Counted from the first letter of the stretch, positions 1 through 5,909 are shown. The stretch is 10,182 nt of DNA from an uncultured Eggerthellaceae bacterium (GCA_958454405.1 CAUEBO010000081.1:1-10182), one strand, 5' to 3'. Notes: generated by a model not told the origin, from the sequence alone. Numbers and translations are program-made.

Positions 1-1
1 A

Positions 2-77
<76 letters not shown>

Positions 78-106
78 AGCACGCGTCCGTGAGGACGTGG
101 AACGAT

Positions 107-135
107 ATTGTACCGGTCGTTCGGATGCAGGTCAA
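107..135 (-). promoter_or_regulatory. Sigma-70 type promoter of tRNA-Phe
   Basis: On the minus strand, -35 TTGACC (135 to 130) is followed after exactly 17 bp by -10 TACAAT (112 to 107). This is the closest match to the housekeeping consensus in the window. Transcription would start near position 100, about 23 bases before the mature tRNA 5' end at 77, which leaves a short leader for RNase P. Confidence 0.75.
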
Positions 136-184
136 GCATCCTCCAGGTATTTCTGCGCACGGAACTCATAACGTTCGCCGGATT

Positions 185-221
185 GCCCGCGCCGTCGGGC
201 CAATTCGGGCATCGCGCGGGC
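185..221 (-). terminator. Possible terminator hairpin after tatA
   Basis: GCCCGCGC (185-192) and GCGCGGGC (214-221) form an 8-bp perfect GC stem with a 21-base loop, downstream of the tatA stop and upstream of the tRNA promoter. There is no T-tract, so termination strength is uncertain. The rest of 136-284 shows nothing I can assign. Confidence 0.35.
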
Positions 222-284
222 TGCGTCGGCGGATTCGGTCCTTACGGCCGTGCAGCTGGGGCGCGAACCCTTCCGCCGTCGGTT

Positions 285-425
285 CTATTCGACCCGTCCG
301 CGGATCTTCTTGACGCCGCGGCCCAGCATGCCGCCGAGTTTCGGCAGGTTCTTCGGGCCGAAGATGAGCAACACGACTGCCAAGATGAGCACAAGCTCCG
401 GCAAGCCCATTCCGAATATCTTCAT
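285..425 (-). CDS. tatA: Twin-arginine translocase protein TatA/TatE, short form
   Basis: A 46-residue membrane protein of the TatA/TatE family, which oligomerises with TatC to move folded, cofactor-bearing proteins across the cytoplasmic membrane. The N-terminus MKIFGMGLPEL leads into one hydrophobic helix (about residues 8-22). The family hinge follows (I-F-G-P-K-N-L-P, residues 21-28), then an amphipathic basic helix (K-L-G-G-M-L-G-R-G-V-K-K, 29-40). The usual polar tail is essentially missing: typical TatA proteins are about 55-90 residues. The start is chosen because the protein begins at the canonical N-terminus and is preceded by AGAGAGGAG (432-440) at good spacing. An open frame continues upstream to 782 but carries no family similarity. 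It appears monocistronic and divergent from the TetR gene. No tatC is in the window. Coriobacteria of this type rely on Tat export for many molybdopterin reductases (family knowledge). Confidence 0.9.
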   Translation of the reverse strand: MKIFGMGLPELVLILAVVLLIFGPKNLPKLGGMLGRGVKKIRGRVE

Positions 426-480
426 GGCGCGCTCCTCTCTGTTCCCTGCATCGCGCCGGCAGGCCACGGTTCGTCCAAAA

Positions 481-489
481 AGTATAGCA
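481..489 (-). promoter_or_regulatory. Extended -10 promoter of tatA
   Basis: The minus strand reads TGC-TATACT (489 to 481), an extended -10 element 56 bases upstream of the tatA start codon. I see no good -35 at 16-18 bp, which is common for extended -10 promoters. The same TGCTATnnT string recurs before iorA and the GGDEF gene. Confidence 0.45.
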
Positions 490-515
490 GCATTAAATTT
501 GTAGTTGCTATAAAA

Positions 516-545
516 TTGAATCAATTCGAATGGATTCTTTATACT
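516..545 (+). promoter_or_regulatory. Promoter of the TetR-family gene
   Basis: -35 TTGAAT (516-521), 18-bp spacer, -10 TATACT (540-545), in an AT-rich island between tatA and the regulator. The predicted start is near 551-552, giving a leader of about 175 bases before the gene at 727. A second extended -10 (TGC-TATAAA, 506-514) lies just upstream. Confidence 0.6.
518..537 (+). promoter_or_regulatory. Palindromic operator, probable TetR-family binding site
   Basis: GAATCAATTCGAATGGATTC is a 20-bp palindrome centred between 527 and 528, with one mismatched pair (523/532). It fills the spacer between the -35 and -10 boxes, where a bound dimer would block RNA polymerase. Size, symmetry and position are typical of autoregulating TetR proteins. 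It is 22-29 bp beyond the tatA extended -10, so it could affect that divergent promoter too. That the adjacent regulator binds it is inference. Confidence 0.6.
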
Positions 546-726
546 GGAGCCATGCGAAGAACGAACGCTTCCCCGATGCCGCGTTCGCATGCGGGCCGTG
601 CCCGGCCGACCGCCAACCGATGGGGCACGTGGAAGCCGGATGGCGGCAGGGCTTGAGCAGGTGCTGCATCCGCTGCGCGGCGGTCGATGCGCCGCCGTCG
701 TGCGATGCGAGAAAAAAGGAGCTGGA
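546..726 (+). other. Long leader of the TetR-family gene
   Basis: About 175 bases lie between the predicted transcription start and the gene. An ATG at 552, six bases after the -10 box, opens a 34-codon arginine-rich frame ending at 656 with no conserved features. If transcription starts at 551-552 it would be read as a leaderless uORF. I see no riboswitch or strong terminator here. This is a weak possibility rather than a called gene. Confidence 0.25.
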
Positions 727-1368
727 ATGGCGAACCGAGAAGCCGGAACCCCCCAACCGCAGGAAACGCTGCGCGCCCGCAAGCGCCGCGAAACGCGGGC
801 GGCGATCGAGCATGCGGCCGTTTCGCTGGTGGACGAGCTGGGCTATGACAACGTCACGGTGACGATGGTCTGCGATCGCGCCGTCATCTCGCAGGGCACG
901 TTCTTCAACTACTTCCCCACGAAAGACGCCGCCATCGTGGGTATTCCCGCAATCAGCCTCGATGCCGACGCGGTGCGCGCCGCATACGATGGGCAGGCTT
1001 GCGACACGCCCTTCGCCGTCACGCTCGGACTGTTCTTGAAGGTTGTGCGCGAGCTTGATTGGACGAGCGACCTCGCCTCCATGCGCGCTCGCCTGGTCGC
1101 GCAGACGCCGGAGCTCATGCGCCTGTTCTTGGACGGCACGTTCGGATTCGTGGCGGGCTTCCGCGGCATTTTGGCCGAGTATCTTGACGATCGCCCGGAG
1201 CGTCGCACCTGCGCCGACAGCCTGACGGCTGCGGAGGAGGCCGATCTCGTGGTTGCCCAGGCGCTGGCGGCGGCGAAATTCGCCTTGGCCCGCGCGACCG
1301 GGCAAGGCGAAGGCGGCCTGCCTGAAGACGAGGACGTCGAGCGCATTGTGAGAAGGATCGTCGGGTGA
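727..1368 (+). CDS. TetR/AcrR family transcriptional regulator
   Basis: A 213-residue one-component repressor. The DNA-binding domain spans about residues 18-66: RRETRAAIEHAAVSLVDELG, then the helix-turn-helix with V-T-V-T-M-V-C-D and the recognition segment ending G-T-F-F-N-Y-F-P-T-K-D-A, a clear TetR signature. Residues 80-213 form the helical ligand/dimerisation domain, which is not informative about the ligand. The ATG at 727 is preferred because AAGGAG (716-721) sits 5 bases before it and the domain starts soon after. The same frame is open back to 589, but that part is not protein-like. It is divergent from tatA, with a palindromic site inside its own promoter, so autoregulation is likely. 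The target genes are not evident; autorepression plus control of the divergent or a distant efflux or metabolic gene is possible. Confidence 0.9.
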   Translation: MANREAGTPQPQETLRARKRRETRAAIEHAAVSLVDELGYDNVTVTMVCDRAVISQGTFFNYFPTKDAAIVGIPAISLDADAVRAAYDGQACDTPFAVTLGLFLKVVRELDWTSDLASMRARLVAQTPELMRLFLDGTFGFVAGFRGILAEYLDDRPERRTCADSLTAAEEADLVVAQALAAAKFALARATGQGEGGLPEDEDVERIVRRIVG

Positions 1369-1432
1369 GGCGGGCGGCGCCTGCCTTCTGAAGCCCCGTG
1401 CGCCGGGAGCCCCGTTTGCCGCGGCGCCTTTT
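1369..1432 (+). terminator. Candidate terminators after the TetR-family gene
   Basis: Two hairpins follow the stop. One is GGCGGGC/GCCTGCC (1369-1385, 3-base loop, one G:U) followed by TTCTG. The other is GCGCCG (1400-1405) with CGGCGC (1422-1427), followed by CTTTT. Both are weak, but the second has a short T-tract. The remaining bases to 1550 show nothing identifiable. Confidence 0.4.
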
Positions 1433-1550
1433 CCCTGCCGTTCGCCTTGGCCCGGCGCAAGCTTGCCGCTCGCGTCCGCTTCATGCGGCCTCGCGCCGGC
1501 GATGGTGTGAGGAATGGGGGAACGAGCAGCAGGGACTCGTTGGAAGCATC

Positions 1551-1556
1551 TACAAT
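1551..1556 (+). promoter_or_regulatory. Possible -10 box of purE
   Basis: TACAAT lies about 76 bases upstream of the purE start. No convincing -35 lies at 16-18 bp, so only the -10 is called. I see no PurR-type or riboswitch signature in the leader. Confidence 0.3.
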
Positions 1557-1631
1557 AGGCTCCGTCGTTGTCAACGCGCGACGCGCGGCACGGAAAACGC
1601 CGCCTCGTGCGATTCAGAGATGGGAGAATCA

Positions 1632-2102
1632 ATGTCCTGCGAACACAAGAACCCGGTCGTCGGCATCATCATGGGATCCGAATCCGACATGCCCGCCATG
1701 GAGCCGTGCATGAAGCAGCTCGAGGAATTCGGCGTGCCGTACGAAGTGAAGGTGGCAAGCGCGCACCGCAAGCCGGCCGAGGTGCACGAATGGGCATCCA
1801 TGGCGCACGAGCGCGGCATCCGCGTGATCATCGCCGCCGCCGGCAAGGCCGCGCACCTTGGCGGCGTGGTCGCGGCCTATACGCCCAATCCGGTCATTGC
1901 CGTGCCCATGAAGACGAGCGACCTGGGCGGCCTGGACTCGCTGCTGTCCATGGTGCAGATGCCTTCCGGGGTGCCGGTGGCGTGCGTTGCCATCAACGGC
2001 GCGAAGAACGCGGCCATTCTTGCCGTGCAGATCATGGGCACCGGCTGCGACGGCGCTCGCCAGAAGATCATCGACTTCAAACAGGGCATGGCCGAAGCGT
2101 AG
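1632..2102 (+). CDS. purE: N5-carboxyaminoimidazole ribonucleotide mutase, PurE-type
   Basis: A 156-residue PurE family protein that would convert N5-CAIR to CAIR in de novo purine synthesis, in the cytoplasm, as an octamer. Visible motifs are G-I-I-M-G-S-E-S-D (11-19, phosphate-binding loop), V-A-S-A-H-R-K-P (41-48, with His45 at the position of the catalytic histidine), G-G-L-D-S-L-L-S-M-V-Q-M-P (99-111) and N-G-A-K-N-A-A-I-L-A (122-131). The start is set by GGGAG (1622-1626) five bases upstream. Two departures from classical class I PurE stand out. The usual G-G-A-A-H-L-P-G loop reads G-K-A-A-H-L-G-G (71-78), and the segment before N-A-A is about two residues shorter. No purK or other pur gene is adjacent, so it stands alone. 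Family membership is secure; a specialised subclass is possible. Confidence 0.92.
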   Translation: MSCEHKNPVVGIIMGSESDMPAMEPCMKQLEEFGVPYEVKVASAHRKPAEVHEWASMAHERGIRVIIAAAGKAAHLGGVVAAYTPNPVIAVPMKTSDLGGLDSLLSMVQMPSGVPVACVAINGAKNAAILAVQIMGTGCDGARQKIIDFKQGMAEA

Positions 2103-2160
2103 AAACGGGACCAAAAGAGCGGTGAAGGGGCCGACGGGGCGCTGGCCGACGGAGGCGAGC

Positions 2161-2199
2161 GCCGTTCGCGCCGCCCGACGCGCACGCGGCGCGAACGGC
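2161..2199. terminator. Bidirectional terminator hairpin between convergent genes
   Basis: GCCGTTCGCGCCGC (2161-2174) is perfectly complementary to GCGGCGCGAACGGC (2186-2199), a 14-bp stem with an 11-base loop. It lies between the 3' ends of purE (plus) and the zinc-ribbon gene (minus). It has no T-tract on either strand, but its stability and placement suggest a shared transcription end. Confidence 0.6.
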
Positions 2200-2231
2200 T
2201 CGTTGCCGAAGGCGCTACCCGGGTTGGCCGT

Positions 2232-2528
2232 TTAATCGCCGAACTCGAACAGGTCGCTCAGGAAGTCGCCGCGCTTCTTCTTTTTGCGGCCCTTCTTGAA
2301 GTAATCGTCGTCGTAGTGTTTGTCGAAGCGGCGGTCATCTTGGCGCGGCGCGCTCGCGTGCGCAGCCGGTGCAGCGGTTGCCGGCGCAGACAGGGCGGCC
2401 GAGCGTTCGATGATCTTGTCCAGCTCGCCGCGGTCGAGCCAAACGCCGCGGCATTGTGGGCAGTAATCGATCTCGATGCCCTGGCGTTCGCTCATAACCA
2501 GGTCGACGTTGCAGAGGGGGCATTTCAT
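2232..2528 (-). CDS. TFIIB-type zinc-ribbon protein, function unknown
   Basis: A 98-residue protein of the bacterial zf-TFIIB group. Residues 1-36 form a zinc ribbon: C-P-L-C (3-6) and C-P-Q-C (23-26) supply four metal-binding cysteines, followed by the conserved R-G-V-W-L-D-R-G-E-L. Residues 44-62 are an Ala/Pro-rich linker. The tail combines an acidic stretch (D-D-D-Y), a very basic stretch (K-K-G-R-K-K-K-K-R-G, 78-87) and D-F-L-S-D-L-F-E-F-G-D. A basic tail could contact nucleic acid, but that is inference. AGGAGA (2533-2538) lies four bases before the ATG. It is convergent with purE, with no co-transcribed partner. Family members are widespread and mostly uncharacterised. Confidence 0.85.
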   Translation of the reverse strand: MKCPLCNVDLVMSERQGIEIDYCPQCRGVWLDRGELDKIIERSAALSAPATAAPAAHASAPRQDDRRFDKHYDDDYFKKGRKKKKRGDFLSDLFEFGD

Positions 2529-2538
2529 AGGGTCTCCT

Positions 2539-2780
2539 GCTCCTTCTCGGGTGCAGTCGAAATGGTACCGAACGATCTTGCGGCCGCGTTCGCTGTCGGG
2601 GAAACGTTACCTGGATTTGACAAAGCCCGTCAGGCGGCTGCTTCGAGCGCCGCGCCGCCGGGGAAAGAGTTCGGGGCGGCCCCTCCGGATGCGCGCGGTA
2701 TCGCCGCGTCGGGGCAGCGCCGTTCGCACGGGGCGAAGCGCCGGCCCCTTGCGGACGCGCCGGATCGGCAGGCGCTTGTT
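2539..2780. other. Intergenic region between the zinc-ribbon gene and the ior locus
   Basis: About 240 GC-rich bases between divergent genes. TACCAT read on the minus strand (2567 to 2562) may be the -10 of the zinc-ribbon gene, without a clear -35. A perfect TTGACA (2617-2622) on the plus strand has no -10 at the right distance. The frame continuous with iorA remains open through here but has no protein-like composition. I see nothing else. Confidence 0.4.
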
Positions 2781-2789
2781 TGCTATCAT
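2781..2789 (+). promoter_or_regulatory. Extended -10 promoter of the iorA transcript
   Basis: TGC-TATCAT is an extended -10 element. Transcription would begin near 2796, just upstream of a strong Shine-Dalgarno (AGGAGG, 2802-2807) and the palindrome at 2811. No recognisable -35 is present. Confidence 0.45.
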
Positions 2790-2810
2790 GGAGCTTCGAG
2801 CAGGAGGGGC

Positions 2811-2832
2811 GAATGTTTCACGTGAACCATTC
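2811..2832. promoter_or_regulatory. parS-like palindrome 1
   Basis: The core TTCACGTGAA (2817-2826) is a perfect palindrome, flanked by GAATG on the left and CATTC on the right, so 20 of 22 positions are symmetric. The inner 16 bases (2814-2829) read TGTTTCACGTGAACCA, one mismatch from the parS consensus TGTTTCACGTGAAACA bound by ParB/Spo0J. A nearly identical site lies before iorB. The alternative is an operator for a regulator of the ior genes, since it lies in the 5' leader just after the promoter. Confidence 0.6.
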
Positions 2833-2908
2833 GTTCGTGAAAAGAGCGGCGAAGAGAGCGGCACAGAGAACAGCCGAGAGAGCGGCGAAGACAGGCGAGG
2901 TGTCATGA
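2813..2908 (+). CDS. Small basic ORF translationally coupled to iorA
   Basis: A 31-codon frame begins M-F-H-V-N-H-S-F-V and continues as an Ala/Lys/Arg-rich stretch (three repeats of R-A-A-K or R-A-A-Q type). AGGAGG (2802-2807) lies five bases upstream, the best Shine-Dalgarno in the window. Its TGA overlaps the iorA ATG as ATGA (2905-2908), the classic arrangement for translational coupling. Its first five codons are formed by the parS-like palindrome. No family is recognised. It may be a leader ORF that loads ribosomes onto iorA rather than a functional peptide. The repeated AGAGCGGC units (2843, 2855, 2879) suggest recent low-complexity origin. Confidence 0.4.
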   Translation: MFHVNHSFVKRAAKRAAQRTAERAAKTGEVS

Positions 2909-4857
2909 CGAAGAAACTTCTGATGGGCAACGAGGCGTTCGCGCATGCGGCTTTGGAGGCGGGTGTGCGCGTGGTCGCAGGCTATCCGGGCACGCCGTCC
3001 TCCGAGCTCATCGAGATGGTGGCGAAGCTCCATGCTCAAGGTGCTGCGCGCGGGGTGCACGTGGAGTGGTCGACCAACGAGAAGAGCGCGCTCGAGCTGT
3101 TGGCGGGCGCGTCCTACACCGGAGCGCGCTGCCTGTTCACGTGCAAGCAGGTGGGCCTCAACGTGGCCAGCGACGCGCTCATGAGCTTGAACTACGTGGG
3201 CGTGAGGGGCGGCATGGTGCTGTTCGTGGCTGACGATCCGGGGCCCATCTCGTCGCAGACCGAGCAGGACACGCGCCGCTTCGCCGCTTTCGCGAAGCTG
3301 CCCGTGCTGGACCCATCCACGCCGGACGAAGGCTTCGCCATGATGCAGGCCGCGTTCGATCTGTCCGAGCGCTACCGCACGCCCGTCATCGTGCGCCCCA
3401 CCACGCGCGTCAACCACGCGTCCACGTTCTTCGAGGTGGCCGACGCCACCGAGGCGCGCCCGGTGCCGGAGGAAGGCTTCGAGCGCGATTCGAAATGGGT
3501 CATCTTCCCGCGCCGCGCCTACCAGGCGCACGGCGAGATCAACGAGCGGCTGCCGCTGATCGCGCGAGACTTCGCGCATGACCCTGCGCTGGCGGCGTTC
3601 AACCCGGCAACGGAAGGCGGCGCGGCGGGCCAGAGCGCTCCGCGCTTCGGCATCGTGGCCGGCGGCGCGTCGGCGGCCTATGCGCGCGAGGCGCTGCGCA
3701 TGGTCGAAGAACGCGCTGCCGAGCGGGGGATCGACGTGCCGGCGTACCGGTTCTGGCAGGTGGGCACGCCGTTCCCGTTCCCCAAGGACGCGGCTGCGCG
3801 CTTCGCCGAGGGCTTGGAGCAGGTGCTCGTGCTGGAGGAGCTCGACCACGTGCTGGAAGACGAGCTGCTCATGCACGCGGGCCGCACGCATGCGCCGTAC
3901 CAGGTGAAAGGCAAGCTCACCGGCGACGCGCGCGACCGCGGCGAGAACGACGTGGACGACATCGCTTCTCGCCTCGCGGCGTTCCTCGGCATCCCGCAGG
4001 TTCTGCCCGCTTCTCCGACGCCCGCCGCCGAACCTGGAACGAACGATTCGCACGAAACGCTCTCCTACAACGCTCCCGCCGACGACCCGCTGCCCATCCG
4101 CCCGCCTGTGCTGTGCGCCGGCTGCCCCCATCGCGGCAGCTTCTACGCGGTGAAGCGCGCGCTGGGCAAGGCGCCCGCCGTGCTGTGCGGCGACATCGGC
4201 TGCTACACGCTGGGCAACGCCATGCCGCTCGACGCGGTGGACACGTGTTTGTGCATGGGTGCGGGCATCACCATGGCGCAGGGCTTCGCCGTGGCCGAGC
4301 CGCACAAGAAGACGCTCGCGTTCGTGGGCGATTCCACGTTCTTCGCCAGCGGCCTGCCGGGCATCGTGAACGCCGTGTACAACGGCCACGACATCACGGT
4401 GTGCGTGCTGGACAACGCCACCACGGCCATGACCGGTTCGCAGCCGCACCCCGGCACCGGCGTCACGCTCATGGGCCCGAAGCGCGAGCCCATCTCCATC
4501 GAGCGCGTGTTGGAGGCTGTGGGATTCGACTGCATCGTGCACGCCGATCCGCTCGATCTGGAAGGCTCCGTCGCGGCGGCGAAGGAGGCCATCGGCCATG
4601 AGGGCCCCAGCGCCATCCTGTTCGAATCGCCGTGCATCCAGCTGGTCAAGCCGGGCGTTCCGGCGTCGGTGAGCGCTGAAGCCTGCACGGGCTGCAAGAA
4701 GTGCATCACCGAGATCGGCTGTCCCGGCATCGGCTTCGACGCCGACGCGCGCGGCCCGAAGAGCGGGGAGCGCGGCCAGGCGTTCGTCGATGCCAGCCTG
4801 TGCAACGGATGCACCCTGTGCACGCAGATATGCCCCTTCGGCGCGCTGTCATCCTGA
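2905..4857 (+). CDS. iorA: Indolepyruvate:ferredoxin oxidoreductase, alpha subunit
   Basis: A 650-residue, thiamine-diphosphate and iron-sulfur subunit of IorAB, which oxidatively decarboxylates aryl-pyruvates (indolepyruvate, phenylpyruvate, hydroxyphenylpyruvate) with CoA and ferredoxin to aryl-acetyl-CoA, or runs in reverse. The N-terminal pyrimidine-binding domain holds G-Y-P-G-T-P-S-S-E (26-34) and W-S-T-N-E-K-S-A (55-62). The C-terminal TPP domain shows C-A-G-C-P-H-R-G (404-411), C-G-D-I-G-C-Y-T-L-G (428-437) and G-D-S-T-F-F (475-480), with D-N at 503-504. The tail carries two 4Fe-4S motifs: C594-x2-C597-x2-C600-x5-C606-P (spacing atypical) and C633-x2-C636-x2-C639-x3-C643-P (classical). 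Length is normal. The start at 2905 gives the canonical N-terminus, with GGCGAGG just upstream and ATGA overlap with the small ORF. The last codons and stop lie inside a repeat element. Confidence 0.96.
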   Translation: MTKKLLMGNEAFAHAALEAGVRVVAGYPGTPSSELIEMVAKLHAQGAARGVHVEWSTNEKSALELLAGASYTGARCLFTCKQVGLNVASDALMSLNYVGVRGGMVLFVADDPGPISSQTEQDTRRFAAFAKLPVLDPSTPDEGFAMMQAAFDLSERYRTPVIVRPTTRVNHASTFFEVADATEARPVPEEGFERDSKWVIFPRRAYQAHGEINERLPLIARDFAHDPALAAFNPATEGGAAGQSAPRFGIVAGGASAAYAREALRMVEERAAERGIDVPAYRFWQVGTPFPFPKDAAARFAEGLEQVLVLEELDHVLEDELLMHAGRTHAPYQVKGKLTGDARDRGENDVDDIASRLAAFLGIPQVLPASPTPAAEPGTNDSHETLSYNAPADDPLPIRPPVLCAGCPHRGSFYAVKRALGKAPAVLCGDIGCYTLGNAMPLDAVDTCLCMGAGITMAQGFAVAEPHKKTLAFVGDSTFFASGLPGIVNAVYNGHDITVCVLDNATTAMTGSQPHPGTGVTLMGPKREPISIERVLEAVGFDCIVHADPLDLEGSVAAAKEAIGHEGPSAILFESPCIQLVKPGVPASVSAEACTGCKKCITEIGCPGIGFDADARGPKSGERGQAFVDASLCNGCTLCTQICPFGALSS

Positions 4858-5040
4858 GCGCAGGCGGCGAAGCCGCCGGAGTCGAAGAATTCCGCGCGGC
4901 GCCAGCGGAAAACGTCAGGGCTGTCGCCGCACGGGGTTTTCGCATCCCCGCCTCGCGGAGCCTCCCTGCGCTCGCTTCGCGTGCTCGGGAGTTCGGCAGT
5001 CCGCTGGACTGTCGAATGCTTCGCTCGCTCAGGATGACAG
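4846..5040. repeat. 195-bp repeat bounded by 15-bp inverted repeats
   Basis: CTGTCATCCTGAGCG (4846-4860) and its exact reverse complement (5026-5040) bound the element. Inside are hairpins GGCGGC-GAA-GCCGCC (4863-4877) and CGGCAGTCC/GGACTGTCG (4994-5014, 3-base loop, one G:U), plus G-T-C-G-A-A-G-like strings. TCATCCTGAGCG ends with internal hairpins are typical of dispersed extragenic palindromic repeats in several bacterial groups (general knowledge). There is no coding capacity. It lies between iorA and iorB and overlaps the iorA 3' end: the final Leu-Ser-Ser and TGA are repeat sequence. It could attenuate read-through or stabilise the iorA mRNA. Confidence 0.75.
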
Positions 5041-5124
5041 AAAGGGCAACTGCGCGCTCGGGGAGGCCAATGGGGTGCGCATTGCTCATGTAGGATCGGT
5101 TTGATCTAGGTTGGAAACAAGAGC

Positions 5125-5146
5125 GAATGTTTCACGTGAAGCATTC
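5125..5146. promoter_or_regulatory. parS-like palindrome 2
   Basis: It differs by one base from the site before iorA over 22 positions. GAATG and CATTC flank the perfect core TTCACGTGAA (5131-5140), and the inner 16 bases read TGTTTCACGTGAAGCA (5128-5143), one mismatch from the parS consensus. The ATG within it (5127) opens a 14-codon frame that overlaps the iorB start. It has no good Shine-Dalgarno and is probably incidental. It sits 4 bases before the iorB ribosome binding site. Confidence 0.6.
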
Positions 5147-5163
5147 GTCGGAAGGAGGCTCCC

Positions 5164-5763
5164 ATGCGTAACGTGTTGCTTTCGGGCGTGGGCGGGCAAG
5201 GCACCGTGCTGGCGGCGAAAGTGCTGGCCCAAGCCGCCCAGGACAAGGGCTGGCAGGTGCGCACGGCCGAGACCATCGGCATGGCGCAGCGTGGCGGCAA
5301 CGTGGTGTCCCACGTGCGCATGGGCGATTGCGGCGAAGCCGTGTTCGCGCCGCTCGTCGCGCAGGGCACCGCCGATCTGGTCATCGCGTTCGAGCCTGCC
5401 GAGGCGGCGCGCGTGCTGCCCTTCCTCGCGCCGGACGGCATGCTGGTCACGGCCACCACCGCCATCCAGCCGGTGACCGCCGCGCTGTCCGACAAGCCCT
5501 ATCGCGCCGACGACGTGCTGGCGAACATCGAACGCTCGCTGGCGGGCACGTCCGCCAGCTTCGCGGCCATAGACGACATCGCGCTCACCGACGCGGTGGG
5601 CAGCCGCAAGGTGCTGAACTCGGTGCTGCTGGCCAGCGCTCTCAAAGAGGGCCGAATCCCGCTCGACCTGGACGACCTGCGCCGCGCCCTCAAGGAGTGC
5701 GTCAAGCCGCGCTTCGTCGACCTGAACCTGGCCGCTGTGGACGCGGTCGTTTCGGCTTCGTAG
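5164..5763 (+). CDS. iorB: Indolepyruvate:ferredoxin oxidoreductase, beta subunit
   Basis: A 199-residue subunit equivalent to the gamma domain of pyruvate:ferredoxin oxidoreductases, partner of IorA. It opens with the glycine-rich loop S-G-V-G-G-Q-G-T (7-14), then E-T-I-G-M-A-Q-R-G-G-N-V-V-S-H-V-R (36-52), the hallmark of this family. The remainder (D-L-V-I-A-F-E-P; V-G-S-R-K-V-L-N-S-V-L-L) is also typical. Length is normal. GGAAGGAGG (5150-5158) lies five bases upstream of the ATG. It is same-strand with iorA, but 306 bases apart because of the repeat element and palindrome. Co-transcription is likely but not certain, and the strong ribosome site would let it be translated independently. 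Confidence 0.95.
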   Translation: MRNVLLSGVGGQGTVLAAKVLAQAAQDKGWQVRTAETIGMAQRGGNVVSHVRMGDCGEAVFAPLVAQGTADLVIAFEPAEAARVLPFLAPDGMLVTATTAIQPVTAALSDKPYRADDVLANIERSLAGTSASFAAIDDIALTDAVGSRKVLNSVLLASALKEGRIPLDLDDLRRALKECVKPRFVDLNLAAVDAVVSAS

Positions 5764-5791
5764 GCGAGGCGGCTCGTTTCGCGTCCGCGCC

Positions 5792-5838
5792 GCCGCCCGC
5801 TGCTGGCGATGCCGCCCGCTGCTGGCGATGCCGCCCGC
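5792..5838 (+). repeat. 19-bp tandem repeat, about 2.5 copies
   Basis: The unit GCCGCCCGCTGCTGGCGAT occurs exactly twice (5792-5810, 5811-5829), followed by a partial third copy GCCGCCCGC (5830-5838). It lies 28 bases after iorB and is not coding. Confidence 0.9.
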
Positions 5839-5852
5839 CCCCTGCCAGCGGG
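5815..5852 (+). terminator. Possible terminator after iorB
   Basis: CCCGCTG (5815-5821, in the second tandem unit) pairs with CAGCGGG (5846-5852), a 7-bp stem with a 24-base loop. The first tandem unit offers the same left arm. No T-tract follows, so this is a weak call. Confidence 0.3.
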
Positions 5853-5909
5853 CAATCGACGCCTCCCTGTATCCCTTTGCGTACGTTTCGGTAGGGGGGT
5901 GTCGTTTGC

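Noticed and set aside
508..1632. Minus-strand open frame across the TetR-family gene (374 codons)
   Set aside because: It overlaps a clear TetR gene and its promoter and operator. The translation is low-complexity Arg/Gly/Ala-rich.
2617..2622. Perfect TTGACA as a -35 for iorA
   Set aside because: No -10-like hexamer lies 16-18 bp downstream, and it is about 160 bases from the likely -10 at 2784.
2818..4599. Long minus-strand open frame opposite iorA (593 codons)
   Set aside because: His/Arg/Val-rich composition typical of the antisense frame of a GC-rich gene. It has no family motifs, and iorA on the plus strand is unambiguous.
5127..5171. 14-codon ORF overlapping the iorB start
   Set aside because: It begins in the palindrome but has no proper ribosome site, and iorB has its own strong one. 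It is probably incidental.
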